A DNA stretch of 64,000 nucleotides from Adineta vaga. Its lineage: Eukaryota; Rotifera. The notes beneath the pieces were generated by a model. The model ran no database searches, was not told the DNA's origin, and was given only the letters and a program-made list of their open reading frames with translations. The DNA lies in contig CP075497.1 in the NCBI GenBank assembly GCA_021613535.1, forward strand, positions 3,038,001-3,102,000. Direction: 5' to 3'. Below are positions 37,939-50,774 of the stretch, piece by piece (the first letter of the stretch is position 1; each line of letters starts with the position of its first letter). Made by a program: the position numbers and the translations under genes.

Positions 37939-38667
37939 ATGATCGCCTGTTGTTATAATTCATTCATTCTTCTTCTATTCTTTTCGTTTCTATCATCATC
38001 ATCATCATCTTCTGGATATGTACAATCATCCATTTATTCTTCTTTATTTAATGATGGTGGTGATGATACTAGTACTGAAACGAAAAATAACGAAGGATGG
38101 CAATCAATTGATGATGAATATATTGATGAATTAAAATATCATCGAACTTCATATCAACACGAACAAGACTTATTAGCAAGTATTTATGCACCCAATCGAA
38201 CTTATATTTCGATGCATGATGATCGAATTCAACCATCAAATTTTACATATTTTACATTTAAAAATCGTGGAACTTACAGATTTATTCTTATATCATTGCA
38301 CGGCGATGCCGATCTGTATATTTCAACACGTGATAAACATGTAACATATGATAACTATGAAATAAGTTCATGTACATGTGGTATTGATGAAATACTGATT
38401 GATCCCTATGTAAAACGACCTGTTTACATTGGGATCTATGGTTATTCACAATATCAAATAAGTCATTATCGTTTACTTGTTGAATTAGTGGATGCAACAA
38501 TTCCAGTTGATGCTGTGTACGATGACCAATCAACAAAGGAACAAGATACTTCACGAATAAATCAAAAAACTCCACGAGTTACTAGTGAAAATAAAGATGA
38601 TCAACAACACTTACTATGGAATATTCTTTTATGGCTACTGAATGTTCTGGTCGAAGCGTTAACTTGA
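37939..38667 (+). CDS. Secreted UPF0669 protein, C6orf120 homologue
   Basis: An intronless frame of 242 residues. The start at 37939 is chosen because MIACCYNSFILLLFFSFLSS is a signal peptide. The core matches the UPF0669 family: FTYFTFKNRGTYRFILISLH, GDADLYISTRDKHVTYDNYE, SSCTCGIDEILIDPYVKRPV and YIGIYGYSQY. The C-terminal hydrophobic helix LLWNILLWLLNVLVEALT corresponds to the family's conserved tail. Potential N-glycosylation sites include NRT and NFT. Human C6orf120 is a secreted N-glycoprotein; its biochemical activity is not established. Confidence 0.88.
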   Translation: MIACCYNSFILLLFFSFLSSSSSSSGYVQSSIYSSLFNDGGDDTSTETKNNEGWQSIDDEYIDELKYHRTSYQHEQDLLASIYAPNRTYISMHDDRIQPSNFTYFTFKNRGTYRFILISLHGDADLYISTRDKHVTYDNYEISSCTCGIDEILIDPYVKRPVYIGIYGYSQYQISHYRLLVELVDATIPVDAVYDDQSTKEQDTSRINQKTPRVTSENKDDQQHLLWNILLWLLNVLVEALT

Positions 38668-38904
38668 TCTATTTTTCTTTTCCAGTCTTTCATCTCGTTT
38701 TTCTTCTTCTTCTTTACGTCTATACGTATATATATATATATACATATACTTGTTTATTTGCCGGTGTTTTATTTGCTTTTTCTGATTTATTTATTTATTT
38801 TCCTCTCCGATCCTATACTTAATTCATGTCATATAACTAAACACTTTCTTTTTCTCTGTTCTTTTTTTTTCTAGATTATATTTCAATAAGAAAAACTCAA
38901 AACA

Positions 38905-40027
38905 ATGATGAGTACATTCAATCCAATGGGCGCACATTATGATACAATTAATGATAAAGATGATTTCAATATTGGAAATTCAAATAGAAATTATACCATT
39001 GATCCTTTAGAAACCGAAGCTGAACGAAATATTCGTACACGAACTGTGTAAGTAGAAATCAAACTTTTATATCTGATTTTTATTATTTGATATTCTTTAG
39101 TACACCTATTGTAACTGGTTCATCTATTGCTGCCTTCGTTTTCAATGGCGGTGTTATTTTAGCTGCTGATGTTCTTGGTTCATATGGTTCTTTAGCTAAA
39201 TATCGTAATTTACCACGTATTCATCAAGTTAATGACAAGACAGTTTTAGCACTTGGTGGCGATTTATCGGATGCTGATTATATTAAAGAAGCCATTGATT
39301 CTAAAGTGTAGGTGACCCATTTGAAAGGAACATTTTGATGATCTTTGCTTTTTTTTTATATAGTGAAGAAGATATTGTTCAAGAAGATGGTGGTGAAATG
39401 ACACCATTGGCTCTCTATTCTTGGTGCACTCGATTGATGTATCATCGACGAACAAAATTCAATCCATTGTTGACAAGTGTTGTAGTAGCTGGTTTAGAAG
39501 ATAATGAACCGTAAAGATAATTTATCAAATGAAAAAGTGAATTAATATTTATTATTCTATAGATTTCTTGGACGTGTCAATGATAAAGGCTCGGCTTATA
39601 AAGAATTTTTAATTATGACTGGTATTGCCAATCATTTAGCTCAAGTAAACTTATCGATTGTAGAAAATCATGTTGTTGAATAGTTGTTTATTTAGGGTTG
39701 GATTCGTACGATCTTAGAAAATTCCACTCAATTAAATAAAGATCAAGCTGAACAATTGATGGATCGTATTATTAAACAACTTTACTATCGTGATTGTCGT
39801 GCATTTGCTCGCGTAAAAAAAATGAATCTTTTGTTTTTGCAAATTAATTTTCTTTTTCTTTTCTAGTATCGTGTTTGTATTGTAACAAAAGATGGTGTTG
39901 AATTTAAAGCCAAAGAAGTCCAACCAGATTGGAGTTTAGCACCAAAATTGTATGTTTTAATCGATGTCTATTATTGTTCATATTTATTAAATATTTTTTT
40001 CTTTTTTCTAGACGTAATACAGAATAA
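38905..40027 (+). CDS. PSMB4: 20S proteasome subunit beta type-4 (beta-7)
   Basis: Seven exons (38905..39047, 39101..39307, 39364..39510, 39563..39644, 39696..39812, 39867..39949, 40012..40027) splice in frame to 264 residues, equal to human PSMB4. The propeptide is followed by TPIVTGSSIAAFVFNGGVIL and AADVLGSYGSLAKYRNLPRI, the beta-7 signature. Later blocks are LYSWCTRLMYHRRTKFNPLL and IIKQLYYRDCRAFARYRVCI. This subunit lies in the beta ring and is not a protease; no catalytic Thr1 arrangement is expected. The gene is intact, and the last exon codes for only five residues. Confidence 0.95.
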
Positions 40028-41722
40028 ATGATTACATTCAAAATGATGAAAAAACAACAACAACAGAACAATATAGCCGAGAGTTTCATTCTTGTGTTGT
40101 TACTTAGTTCTTTTCTTTTTCTTTTATTATCATTCTAAATACAGACAAAGTCTTATTTCATGTTTTATATCTGTATCTATTGATATAGTATTGGCCATTT
40201 CGCTCCGAGCAGATAGATAGATATTCTGAAGGTCGCGTAAAACATCAATCGAGAAATCGATTCATTACTCTTACGATGTCAAAGTTGCCGTCATAAAATA
40301 CAATCAAGTGTGATAGAATATTTTCATTTTCTTCAAAGTATATTCAACAATCTCTTGAAATTGTGATTATTAACTTTGAACAAGTTTCTATTCTTGTAAT
40401 ACGAACAAAGGATGTAATTATACGTTGCGTACATTCATATTTCTCAGTTGATTGTTAACCATTTGAGAAGAAAAAAAAACAGAACTTCTTTTCGAAATCA
40501 TTGAGACTTCCATAGACATCTGTAGAAATTTAAAAGAACAAACACAATGATAAATAAAATTGATTAACATCTGTTTTAATCTGTCTGTCTCATCATTAAA
40601 CTGTTGCGAGAAGTGAATATGCCATGTATCATATTTCACATTTTTCATTCTTCTTCATATTTTAATTTGTCTATCGCTCGTGTTTCCATTGGCAATCCCT
40701 ATCCTATCCGAGATTAGAAGACAATGTTGTGCTCTTTCAACATATCAAACATTCAGTCTAATCAGAATGTTTGCTTTTATACTATGTCTATATTCTCTTT
40801 ATCGATTATTAAGATACATCTTCTTTGTTTTCCATTAACGTCTATTGATAGTTTGATCGGATAAGATATATGTTACTAGTCTGTCTGTAACAGATATCTC
40901 ATTCTCATAACAATAAATGAATGTATGCATCACGTCTTCAAAACAAAAAGAACTAATCATTTCTTTTTTCAAAGACTTCTTATTAGTCATTATACACATT
41001 CACACTTTTATTCAACTGTGATTAGTCAGGTAAGATGATGATGACACATCCTATTCTTCTTCTCTCTTCATACTTAATGGTACATGGCACGCGTCAATTT
41101 CTTTTTCTCTCTCTCTCTATCCCTTTCTCTTTCTTTATTTTTCTCCATTTCACTCGATTCAACTCGACATTCTTAACGCTTCTCTATCGTTCGAATAGTT
41201 CATCGAGAGGGAGAGAGAGAGAGAGCGCGACAGAGAGGAAGAGGAAGAAGGAGAGAAAGAGGGAAAGAGAGAATGACCGTTTGACCGGTTCAATGTTGCT
41301 CGCCGTATATTCATGTCATGGCTATTGGTCGATGAGGGATAGATGGAACAACGTACATGTAAAAAGTCTGTTCGTTTTCTCGTCATTGCCGTCAGTCTTT
41401 TTGCCAATGACATTAATTGAAGTGACGACTGCTATTATTGCTGTCCTACTTTCGTGATGTATGTCCCATTATGAATAACGATGCCACCACCTTTTTTTTC
41501 TATTACATTCATTAAATCGATTAGCTCCACATCTGTTCAATTCACATCGTCTATAGGACCAAGTTAACTTCGATGATCGACCTTAGTCATATTTCATTTC
41601 CAATAGAAACACGAGAAAAAGAATGCAAATGAACGAATGTTTTGTTTTTGTTGTAATATGAGTCATATATTGTAGATATTTACAATTCGATTGTCCTAAA
41701 CGTACGTTTTAAACAAAATATA
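40028..41722. other. Intergenic region upstream of LLGL
   Basis: About 1.7 kb with no coding signal. It includes a TC-rich tract (about 41100-41140) and a purine-rich GAGA tract (about 41205-41270), close enough to pair as imperfect inverted polypyrimidine/polypurine sequence. The 140-codon open frame across them is simple sequence and is not called. Confidence 0.4.
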
Positions 41723-44700
41723 ATGTTCAAATTTAAACTCGGACGTAAACAACCCGAGGAAAACGAAGCTCGTCGACGTCTTCAAAAAGAACTATTTGGA
41801 TTAAATAAAGTAAGATTTGAAATCTATTTTCTTTATGATTCATCTTAAATTTCTTCTAGATTTGTGATCGAGGATTTCCCTCGCGTCCATCAGCACTTGC
41901 TTACGATTCTCAATTAAAAATAATCGCCATTGGAACACATTCGGGAGAAATTCGAATGTAAGATGAAGTTTTTTTTTATGAGAGAAAAGTCTTTCTATTC
42001 TTATCCTTCTTATTTTCTAGTTATGGCCAACCAGGATTTCAATTATCCTACAGTCTCGAACTTTCACCATCATCATCAATTCGTAAATTAATTTTTCTCG
42101 ATGGTGTAGCCCGACTACTTGTTTTAACTATTGATGGTTATTTACATTTACTTGAAATTAATAATTATACTCCAACACAAAATGATTCATCATCAAATAG
42201 TACTGTACGTATTGATCGTATTTGTACATCAAATGATGATGATGCAGTTATATTGAAAAATACACAAACAATCTGTTTATTAAGAAATCATTTAAATCTC
42301 TTGATTGGTCTGAATGATGGAAATATTTACTTATTTAATATTGAAAATTTCTCATTAAATGTTAATCCAATTATTCCAACTGATGTTATTGAAAAAACGT
42401 AAGTGACCAAATGGAATAGATTCCCTTATGATTTAGTCTCATGAGAATCAGTTTTCATTTGATTTCAATAAGCAAATAAAAAATTGAGAATGATCAAAGC
42501 ATTTAGTTTTTTCTTTGAATAATTTATTAATTTTTCTGTAGAATTGTTGAATATTGCAGTGGTCGGATTGTTCATCCGGGACCTGTACAATCCATTGTTC
42601 AACATCCAATAAATGAAGATAAAATATTGATTGGATATAAGAATACTCTTATTGTACATTGGGATCTACCATCAAATAGTCATGATCGAACCTATATTTA
42701 TAAACAAGTTCGTTTTCATATTTAAAAATAGGATAATCGAATATTTTCGTGTTGTTCTTAAGGAAGTTGAATCGGTTTGTTGGTATAATAAAGGAATGAA
42801 CTTTGCTACATGTCACAATAATGGAAGCTATGCATTATGGGATGCTAAACAACAATTAAATATTGTTGAAACAGAAAAAACACCATATGGACCTTATCCG
42901 TGTACACCAATGACAAAAATTTGTGTTAAAATCATGAGAAAGTAAGTTAAATAAACGTAAAGGAATAGCATTTGCTTGTTTAATACAATTGACTAATTAT
43001 ACAAACTGTTAGAGATAATTGTAAAGCTTTAATTCAACATACATAATACAAATCTTTCCGGTGCAGTTTTCCTCTAAATAAATTTATCTCTTTTTTTTTA
43101 TTCATTTGAAGTGGTGATCCTTTAATAATATTTGCCGGTGGCTTACCTCGTTCAAGTTATTCAAATAAACATAGTGTTAGTTGTCTATCGGAAAATGAAC
43201 ATGATCATAATAATGATCGAACACGACATGTTACATTTGATTTTACAACAACAGTAATCGATTTTTTTACTATTGATAAAATATCAAACGATGGAAGTAT
43301 GTTCATTTTCTATCGGAAACTTTTCAATCGATTCATAATTTCATCTTTTAGCTCGTGATGATCCTCAATCAGTGGTCATTTTATTAAATGAAGAAATTGT
43401 AGTTATCGATCTTGTTACTGATAGTTGGCCATCATATCATTTACCATATTTAAATAGTATTCATGCATCTCCTGTCATTTGTACAACATTAACATGTAAT
43501 ATTAATCCACAATTTTATAAAAAACTTGTTAATTATGCTGCAATACAATTTGATGATTATTCTGATCGAGTTTGTTGAAAATTATTTTCGTATTTGAATG
43601 AATTCTTCTATGTTTTTGTTTAGAAATGGCCAATAACAGGAGGAGAAATAAAGCATAATACAAACAATTCAAATGATGATACAGAACAACGACATTTATT
43701 ATTAACTGGGTAAGAAATTTTCGTGAATAAGAACTTTTAAATTTCATTTCCTCTTTTTTTCCTTATAGACATGAGGATGGTTCCGTACAATTCTGGGATA
43801 TCACAAATATTTCAATGCCATTGATCTATAAATTAAAAACAAGTGATTATTTTCAAATTGAACAAGCACCTATCGATGAAACAGATGAAGAAACATGGCC
43901 ACCATTTCGAAAGGTTCATTGTTCAACTATCTATTTCAAGATTTTCATTGTCATATTTTCTATTTAGACGGGTTTATATGATCCTTATTGTGATGATCCA
44001 CGTTTAGCTATACAAAAATTATCATTATGTACAAATACAGATACATTGATTGTTGCTGGCACAGCTGGTCAAGTTCTTACTTTTGAATTTTCGACGGAAT
44101 CTACCGATGTAAACATCACTGTAAGTGATTTAATTTAAAATTATTCAAAGATTTCATCTATTTTTCTTCTTCTTCTGATAGACAACAACAGTCAATTTAC
44201 TTGATGGCTGTGAAAGTTTTGTTTGGAAAGGTCATGAAGAAATGAAAACGAAAGCAACATTTATTCCATCTGGTCTTGTTCTAACATCATTAGTTCAACT
44301 TTATCCACCAGCAGCAATATCAGCGTTAGCCATATGTTCTGATATTCAAACGTAATTTTTTTCATAGCATATTTGTTATCTCTTATAAAAAATCAATCTT
44401 TGGATATTTTAGTTATGCTGTGGGTACTGCACATGGTTTTGCAATATTTAATTATAAACAAAACCGAATTCTTACTGCTAAATGTACACTTGATCCAAAT
44501 GCATTAGGAAATACTCCACCTGTTCCATCATCTACTGGTGAATCGACATTAATTCGTGGACGTTCATTGAAAAAATCTCTTCGAGAATCATTTCGACGTT
44601 TGCGTAAAGGTCGTACCATTCGAAAAGCGACAATGTTACCAACAACAAAACGAACAGATGAAAATAATCCATTATCACAAACCAATATGCATTTAGAAGA

Positions 44701-46697
44701 TGTTATACGTGTACCTGTGGAAAGACAAGTCGAATTTCGAGAATTTAAACCTGTTGATGATCAAGTTGCTAGTATGGTTCGTTGTCTTTATTTTGCTAAG
44801 ACATATCTTAATAGTGGTAAGTTTTATCATGCGATTCAATTCTGAAGATTATTGCCTGTTTTTCTTTATCAATAGTTAATGATCGAACACGTTCACTTTG
44901 GACGGGTACAAATGGTGGTCATGTGTATGTTTATTCTATAACTGGTTTTGAACCTCAATCAGCGAATGGTGCTGCTATTGCTACAGATCAAACGAATACA
45001 TGTACCATGGGTTAGTTATTCGATTTCAATTGATATTAAACTAAGTTTTGTTGATTTTAGCAAAAGAAATTCGATTGAAACATAAAGCACCTGTATTAAG
45101 TATTGTTGTACTTGATAGTGCAAATCAATCCATCGGGCAAGGTTCAAGTATTCCAACAATAGAACCGACATGTACACCTTCAAATGTTCCTGCTCCAACA
45201 ACAGTGAACTCAGAAAATACATCACCAACATCATCAACACCAATGACTTCACATAAAGTTCTCATTTGTTCAGAAGAACAATTCAAAGTATTTACCACAA
45301 TTTTCTTCTGATAATTTTACTTAATATGTTTTTCTTCGAAAGGTCTTCACTTTACCAAATTTAAAACCTTATTGTAAATTTAAACTAACAGCTACCGAAG
45401 GTACTCGTGTACGTAAAGTGAATATCAATCAATTTACTCTCAAATCAGGTAGAGATTTTCTATTTCACACCACGTTCTTCATTCCATTCCTTCTTTCTTT
45501 TTCTTTCATCTAGATAATGTCAATGAATCGTATTCTGAATCATGTCTTGTATGTTTGGATAATATGGGCCAAATAAGTATTTACACATTACCAAATCTAC
45601 GTCGTCAAATTTTATTCAGTTGTATAAAAGCAAGTGATATAAATGCTTTATCAACTATTCAATTTTCTCCATTTGCACATGCACTCTATTTACAATCTTC
45701 ATCTGAATTAGTTCAAGTAACATTTTCACCACAAACAATTTTACCTTATTCAATGTCAATTACATACGATAAACTTCAACGTAAAACAATACAACGTTCG
45801 GATCTAGATAAAGTAGTACGACAAACAAGTCCACAAAGAAATCTATCTAATGGACATGATGCACTTTTATTGTAAGTGTAAACTAAACGATAGAATACAT
45901 TTTTATTCTATTGGCATTTTTTATTTTTATTTAGAACACCGTCAAAATTATCTGAACATGCAGATGAATCAACCATAACATCAATCAGTGAAAAAAATCA
46001 AGAAACACCATCGAAATCATCGATTTCATCTTCATTACAAAGAAATCATGAAGTAAATCAAACATTTATTAAAATATTGTCTACACGAAATCCTTTTATT
46101 TTATTTTTCAATTCTAGAATATGAATCAAAATAAAATCTCAAATGGACATGAAGAATCTCTTATGAGCAAAACGAACAATACCATTGGCAAATCATATCA
46201 AAATGGAAATATTGGAAATAACAGTGGATTTAGTACCAATTCTGATTCAGCTATTGATTTAAGTTCAGGAATAACATCAATGAATATAACAAATAATCAC
46301 AATCATCCATCAAAGTAAGAAAATTTATTTCTTCAACTTTTCTTTTTAACTGTTTATATTTTCTTAGTGATGAAATTCAAAAACCAGTTGATCGAGATTT
46401 ACCTTCATTTCAATCAACTCCATTAAGAAGTAAGTCATTTTATTCTTCATCAAATTTTTCTTCAACAGAATGTTAATTTTATTAGTATCAACTGATCTAA
46501 TGATACAAAAAGATCATCAGAATGCATTTTCACCTGTTTCTCCAAATGGCAAAGCATCTACTTCACATACAACGAAATTAATTTCAGTTAAAGTTCGTCA
46601 AGCACCAACAATCAATGAGATTCATTATTATAATGGTACAAATAATAATAATAATCCAGCATCACCCAATCAACGTACACCTGCCATACATACCTAA
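41723..46697 (+). CDS. LLGL: Lethal giant larvae homologue (WD40 cell-polarity protein)
   Basis: About twenty exons with short introns. The start MFKFKLGRKQPEENEARRRL aligns with the LLGL N-terminus. Conserved blocks follow: GFPSRPSALAYDSQLKIIAI, TPYGPYPC, a GGLPRSSYSNKHSV segment, WPITGG and GHEDGSVQFWD, WPPFRK, YDPYCDDPRLAIQKLSLC, and AGTAGQVLTFEF. The basic loop SLKKSLRESFRRLRKGR is encoded at 44564-44614. It is the aPKC target site, with serines spaced as in animal LLGL. LLGL is a double beta-propeller that marks basolateral cortex with Scribble and Dlg, opposes aPKC, and is released from the membrane on phosphorylation. The C-terminal 250 residues are disordered. The frame looks intact. 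Confidence 0.94.
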
Positions 46698-47148
46698 TTA
46701 ATCTAGTTCATTTTAATGTTTATTGTTCGTTTTGCATACAGATAAATAATCGCTGTTGTTCTTTGTCTTTTGATATACTTAATCCTATTATTATTATTAT
46801 TATTATTATCCATGTCAGATATTGTTCAATGACCTTGTCTTCTTGTGTGTATAATCGTCAAATATTTCGAATGATTCTCATATTTGTCTTGATCCGTACT
46901 AATCCTACGTATTGTGTTTACTTCCATCTTTTGAAGATTTTATCGAAGAACTTTTTGTGTGTGCTGTTTTTCTTGTCTATTGCTAATTTACTCTTCTTTA
47001 TTACTCACTCATTTCTTTATACTTCTGCAAACGCTCAATGTGTGTGTGTGTGTATTTAGCAGCAATACTATGATAGTGATTGCGTCTTATTCATACATAT
47101 TCAAGGAAAGAAAGATAATAAAAATGGTAACAAAAAAAAATGAATCGT
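46698..47148. other. Spacer between LLGL and the GPCR 3' half
   Basis: About 450 nt between two convergent genes, T-rich and 3' UTR-like. It contains a (ATT)n microsatellite near 46790 and a (GT)n run near 47040. No coding exon is seen. Confidence 0.4.
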
Positions 47149-47677
47149 TTAAGATCGATTATCAAGTCTAGTGGATGAAATCAAACGAGTATTGCGTAGT
47201 AATATTGTCGGAGAAGGATGTAGTTTATTGGAAAATTTCTTTATTTCTTTCCAAATATCTTTATTAAGAAAAATCAAACAGATTTTTTCAATCATTGTTG
47301 CAATTGATGTCGCGACAATTGTAAACATATAGAAAGCATTAGATATTGCATGATTTTTTGTTATGAGTATAATTTGAATGAGACTTGGAATACCAGCAAT
47401 GAGAAAAATGACTAGGAGAATGAAAATATTTCGAATTAAATCAAGATCTCGTTTTGTTAAATGTGCTGAATGTTGAACAGTGACCGATGATTGAATAACT
47501 GGACGATAGATAATACCATAAATGATAATAACAATAAGAAATGGAGTAAAATAAGTCAGAGCAAAGAAGTAACTCGTATGGTGGATATTTACAGCTGGGA
47601 TTAAACATATATGCAATGGACGAAATCGAATGTCTTTAGTAATGAGACTTGGGAGTGAAATTACAAAGGAAATAAAG
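47149..47677 (-). pseudogene. 3' half of an interrupted rhodopsin-type GPCR gene
   Basis: On the minus strand the frame enters from the transposon end and reads FISFVISLPSLITKDIRFRP, then an extracellular loop with a Cys. TM5 follows (SYFFALTYFTPFLIVIIIYG), a basic third loop (LTKRDLDLIRN), TM6 with LIAGIPSLIQ, TM7, and a tail FLNKDIWKEIKKF. The stop is at 47149. TM1-TM4 are missing here; they lie 14.4 kb away at 62110-62512. A single 8-bp duplication (AAATAAAG on the plus strand, 47670-47677) borders the insert. It resembles the large orphan peptide-receptor-like GPCR families of rotifers; the ligand is unknown. Confidence 0.88.
47670..47677. repeat. Outer target-site duplication, left copy
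   Basis: AAATAAAG directly precedes the terminal repeat at 47678 and is repeated exactly at 62110-62117, after the right element. The 8-bp length is typical of hAT-superfamily insertion. Confidence 0.85.
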
Positions 47678-47901
47678 CAAGGGGGTAAGTGCAGGCATCC
47701 AGCACCCAAAATCAGCGTTAGATGCTGAATAGATGCTGAGATGCTGGCTGGATGCTGAGATGCTGACTGGATGCTGAGATGCTGTTAGGATGCCGAGATA
47801 TTGATTGATTTTTCAAAGAGAAGTGTGGAGTATAATCATGGTATACAACTAGACGGCAGCACCTTGTATCATATTTATTGTTACATTATAAATGACAGCC
47901 G

Positions 47902-48479
47902 TCACGGGTGACTCGCTTGACTCTCAACTAAAGAATTAACAAAAGGCAATTTACTGGTTATTTTTCCTAAAAAGTCTTTATTCTTGAAATGAATTTTTTT
48001 ATGATTTATGGAATAATTGTGATCAATAGATTTATACTGGTCTACATAATATGGAACGCTAATTCGTTTTATTCTAAAAGTCTTTTTTGAAAGAGTTAGG
48101 AGTGTTTTGAGCTTCTCTGTGCTCAAAAACATTATGATTGTCAATGTACCTTTAGTATCATATAATATCGAGTTCTTTTCATCATTGTCTTCTGAATATT
48201 TGTCGATATCACGATAATATTCAAAAGCATAACTATCTGAATTGTATGGCGTGACAACTGAGATTCAGACATGGATGAGAAAAAGTCAGTAATCATACAA
48301 TGGAGCAAATATAATATTAAATAGACAAGCAAACACACAAATCTTGATGATTTTTTAGGAGAATGACTATCGTTATATCGGTGTATGTTCAAGAGATCGA
48401 AATTGGATGTTTTGAGTGCTTCAATGCGCATTGCAGTTTTATTGATGTAGTTAGAGTAATGAAATATAGTTGAAATCAC
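47902..48479 (-). pseudogene. Possible membrane-protein fragment carried inside the left element
   Basis: Two open frames in different phases (112 codons starting at 48479 and 80 codons ending at 47902) together look like a broken or spliced gene. The first has a hydrophobic helix (FVCLLVYLILYLLHCMITDF) and a second one (IQIVMLLNIIVIS). The second is Lys/Ser-rich. No clean splice join was found. I do not recognise it. Confidence 0.3.
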
Positions 48480-50039
48480 ACCTATCTATTATTTAAAAGA
48501 ATAATATTTTCTCGAAATGATGTGTTGAGAAGTGTTAGTCACAGCTTCCAGATCCAGACCTATTAGACAAATCTAAGTATGGTCGTGTTAACCGTAATAA
48601 TATACACATATCTCTAATCATTCAAGCGATCTGTTCATTGAATCTATGCTTCCTCATAAAGCATTCGTCTTCAATGTCTATCTATCTCTATCTTTTTCTC
48701 TTCACTTTCTCTTCTTCTCCTTATTCTCATAATTAATGTGTTCTTTGAGAAAGAGAAGCGAGGATGAACTGATGTTAAAGACGCGCATATTTGTTGAAGT
48801 AAAGAGACTGAAAGTCATGAACAAAGTTTAACGTTACATTAACCAATATATTCTATTAGGTCCAATTTTTTACAAAGAATTATTTTCGCTTATACGTGGA
48901 TTGAATCATTCGATGGCTTCTCAAGCATCAAGGCTCACCTATTGCATTGATAACAAGTCTATCAAATGAACGTCTAGTCGTTCCGATTCGTAGTTTATTC
49001 TCGAGTCTACGATAAGCTAAATTCAGGTTTTGACACTCGAGAACTAATTCGTACATCGCACATCGATACCCATCTAAACAGCCGGTTGTAGTTTCTCGCA
49101 TTATCTTCAACTTGTGTTTTATTTTGAAAAGTTTATATCATTAGGAGATTGTCTTCCAAAGAGAACCAACTCATTTGTTTTGAATCTATGTGAAACAAAC
49201 GTCGCTAACGAATTCCGGTTCGAATCATATCAGAACTCGACAGCTGAGATTCCGATGAAGTTTCGAATAGTTCCGATCGAAATTATTTGTGAACGTCAGG
49301 ATCCAGTCGGATATGTTTGACCTGAGGACAATTGTCTGAATAATTTCAGACTCGTTTCAATGTTTCATTTTAAAATAACCTTTTGTATAAGCGGTTAGTC
49401 GTTCGTCGGTCTCGCTCTGATCGACCAGTCGTTACCACGTTCTTCTTCAGTATATCGTCCACTAATAGTACAGCTTTGACAAGAGTAGTTGAAGTTCAAC
49501 TATTGAACATAGTTTCGATGTTTCTTCAACAATTTCGTACCTTTCATCAATATGATCTTGGAACAGAAACTGAAAGGAAGCAACGATTTCCCAAATATTT
49601 ACGCATAAAATACACTATACGGCGACTCTTCCAAGTTTTTTGCATTTCTTAAATTGTATCATGACGTTGCTGCATGCAGTGATGCAACCATGATTTTTTC
49701 ATAATAGGCGAACTTGTATTGTGTGAAAAAAAGACTATGGGCAAAATAGGCAAGTTTTTTATTAATGGACCAAAAGCGTTGAAAGAACACAAACATAATG
49801 AAATCAAGCAGTTCTTTTCATTAAAAAAACTGAACATACAAATATCAGGTCTAAGTCGAATGGCCATTCCATTAACCTATTATCAATGTTTTGCATTACA
49901 GTTAAAACGCACGAGGAAGTATACTCCAAATTCCTTACGAAACAAATTGGTGAAGTGGGTATATGTTTGTGTGATACAAGTAGACGAGAAAAAATACAAT
50001 TGGTATCTAACTGATAAATAAATAGACCCATCGAAAAAG

Positions 50040-50112
50040 TAAAATTTGAATGGGCGAAGCTCAAAATAAAATGGGCAATTGCCCATTTGCCTCCCCTTGG
50101 TTGCGCCACTGG
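50040..50112 (-). mobile_element. Solo end of a second DNA transposon nested in the left element
   Basis: Read on the minus strand this begins CAGTGGCGCAACCAAGGGGA, a form common at hAT-type ends. It contains the 18-bp palindrome AATGGGCAATTGCCCATT at about 50071-50088. I found no matching opposite end in the window, so it is either truncated or has a diverged partner. Confidence 0.4.
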
Positions 50113-50619
50113 CTGTATAAGAAGGCTTAAACAAAACTTAACCAGTCACCTACATAAACATCTTTTCATCTGATTTTTTATAGCTAGATGCCGAGTTGAA
50201 TATTTTATTTCATTATGCACCTCGGTCTCAAAATACACTATGACCCAAGGGTATCTTCATAGCGTAGTAGTTGAAGATCTGAGGATCCTCATATGATAGT
50301 ATATGAGGACCAAGCGGACCTCTTATGAATAGGTTTGCGACTATTCCATTTTTCAAATAGTGATCCTTGACCAGACATAGACATACAGATATACATACAA
50401 ATCAGTTTCGACTATTAATCGTACTACACCTCTTGCAGTCGAGGGAACAAAATACGATTGATAATCAGTATATCAACAGTACTAAACATGTGTGGAGGTC
50501 TTAAAAATGTGTTAAATGGGTGTCGACATGCTGAGTGGATGCCGAGATGCTGAACGGATGCCGAGATGCCCGACAGGTGCTGAGATGCTGGCAGCATCCG
50601 GTCTGCACTTACCCCCTTG

Positions 50620-50627
50620 GGAAACTT
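50620..50627. repeat. Inner 8-bp flank, left copy
   Basis: GGAAACTT immediately follows the right terminal repeat of the left element. It matches AGAAACTT (61936-61943), just before the right element, at 7 of 8 bases. This pair differs from the outer pair AAATAAAG. Confidence 0.75.
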
Positions 50628-50774
50628 CGGATTTTATCTGAGAGTTATGTGTACTGCAAAAAGTGTATGAGAGATATGAACCATTCTAGAATGTCTACAA
50701 AACACAATTACGACGAGACATTTTTCGATGACTTATTTTTGAATGAATTTTTATGTTTGAATCTATCGGAATAA
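50628..50774 (+). other. 3' part of a short open frame that begins at the far end of the insert
   Basis: From 50628 the frame reads RILSESYVYCKKCMRDMNHS and continues, acidic and hydrophobic, to a TAA at 50774. It has no start codon here. The missing start, ATG CAG AAA CTT with an in-frame stop right before it, is found at 61932-61943, next to the right element. If the two inner ends were once adjacent they form a 52-codon frame. It is short, so coincidence is possible. Confidence 0.4.

Larger units (their letters stand above)
47678..50619. mobile_element. hAT-like non-autonomous element, 2.94 kb (left element)
   Basis: The element is bounded by perfect 17-bp inverted repeats: CAAGGGGGTAAGTGCAG at 47678-47694 and its complement at 50603-50619. 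Inside both ends are subterminal arrays of the motif GGATGCTGAGATGCTGA (47710-47800 and 50525-50600), the usual placing of transposase-binding repeats. I found no transposase frame in the 2.7-kb interior. The interior instead holds fragments: a possible membrane-protein remnant at 47902-48479 (-) and one end of another transposon near 50080-50112. It shares end sequences and orientation with the 166-bp element at 61944-62109. Confidence 0.82.

Noticed and set aside
41035-41457. A 140-codon frame rich in Arg/Glu/Ser
   Set aside because: It is generated by the TC and GA simple-sequence tracts; no homologous features or splice context.
47902-50109. A transposase gene for the left element
   Set aside because: None of the frames on either strand shows a recognisable transposase motif; the longest are short and in different phases.
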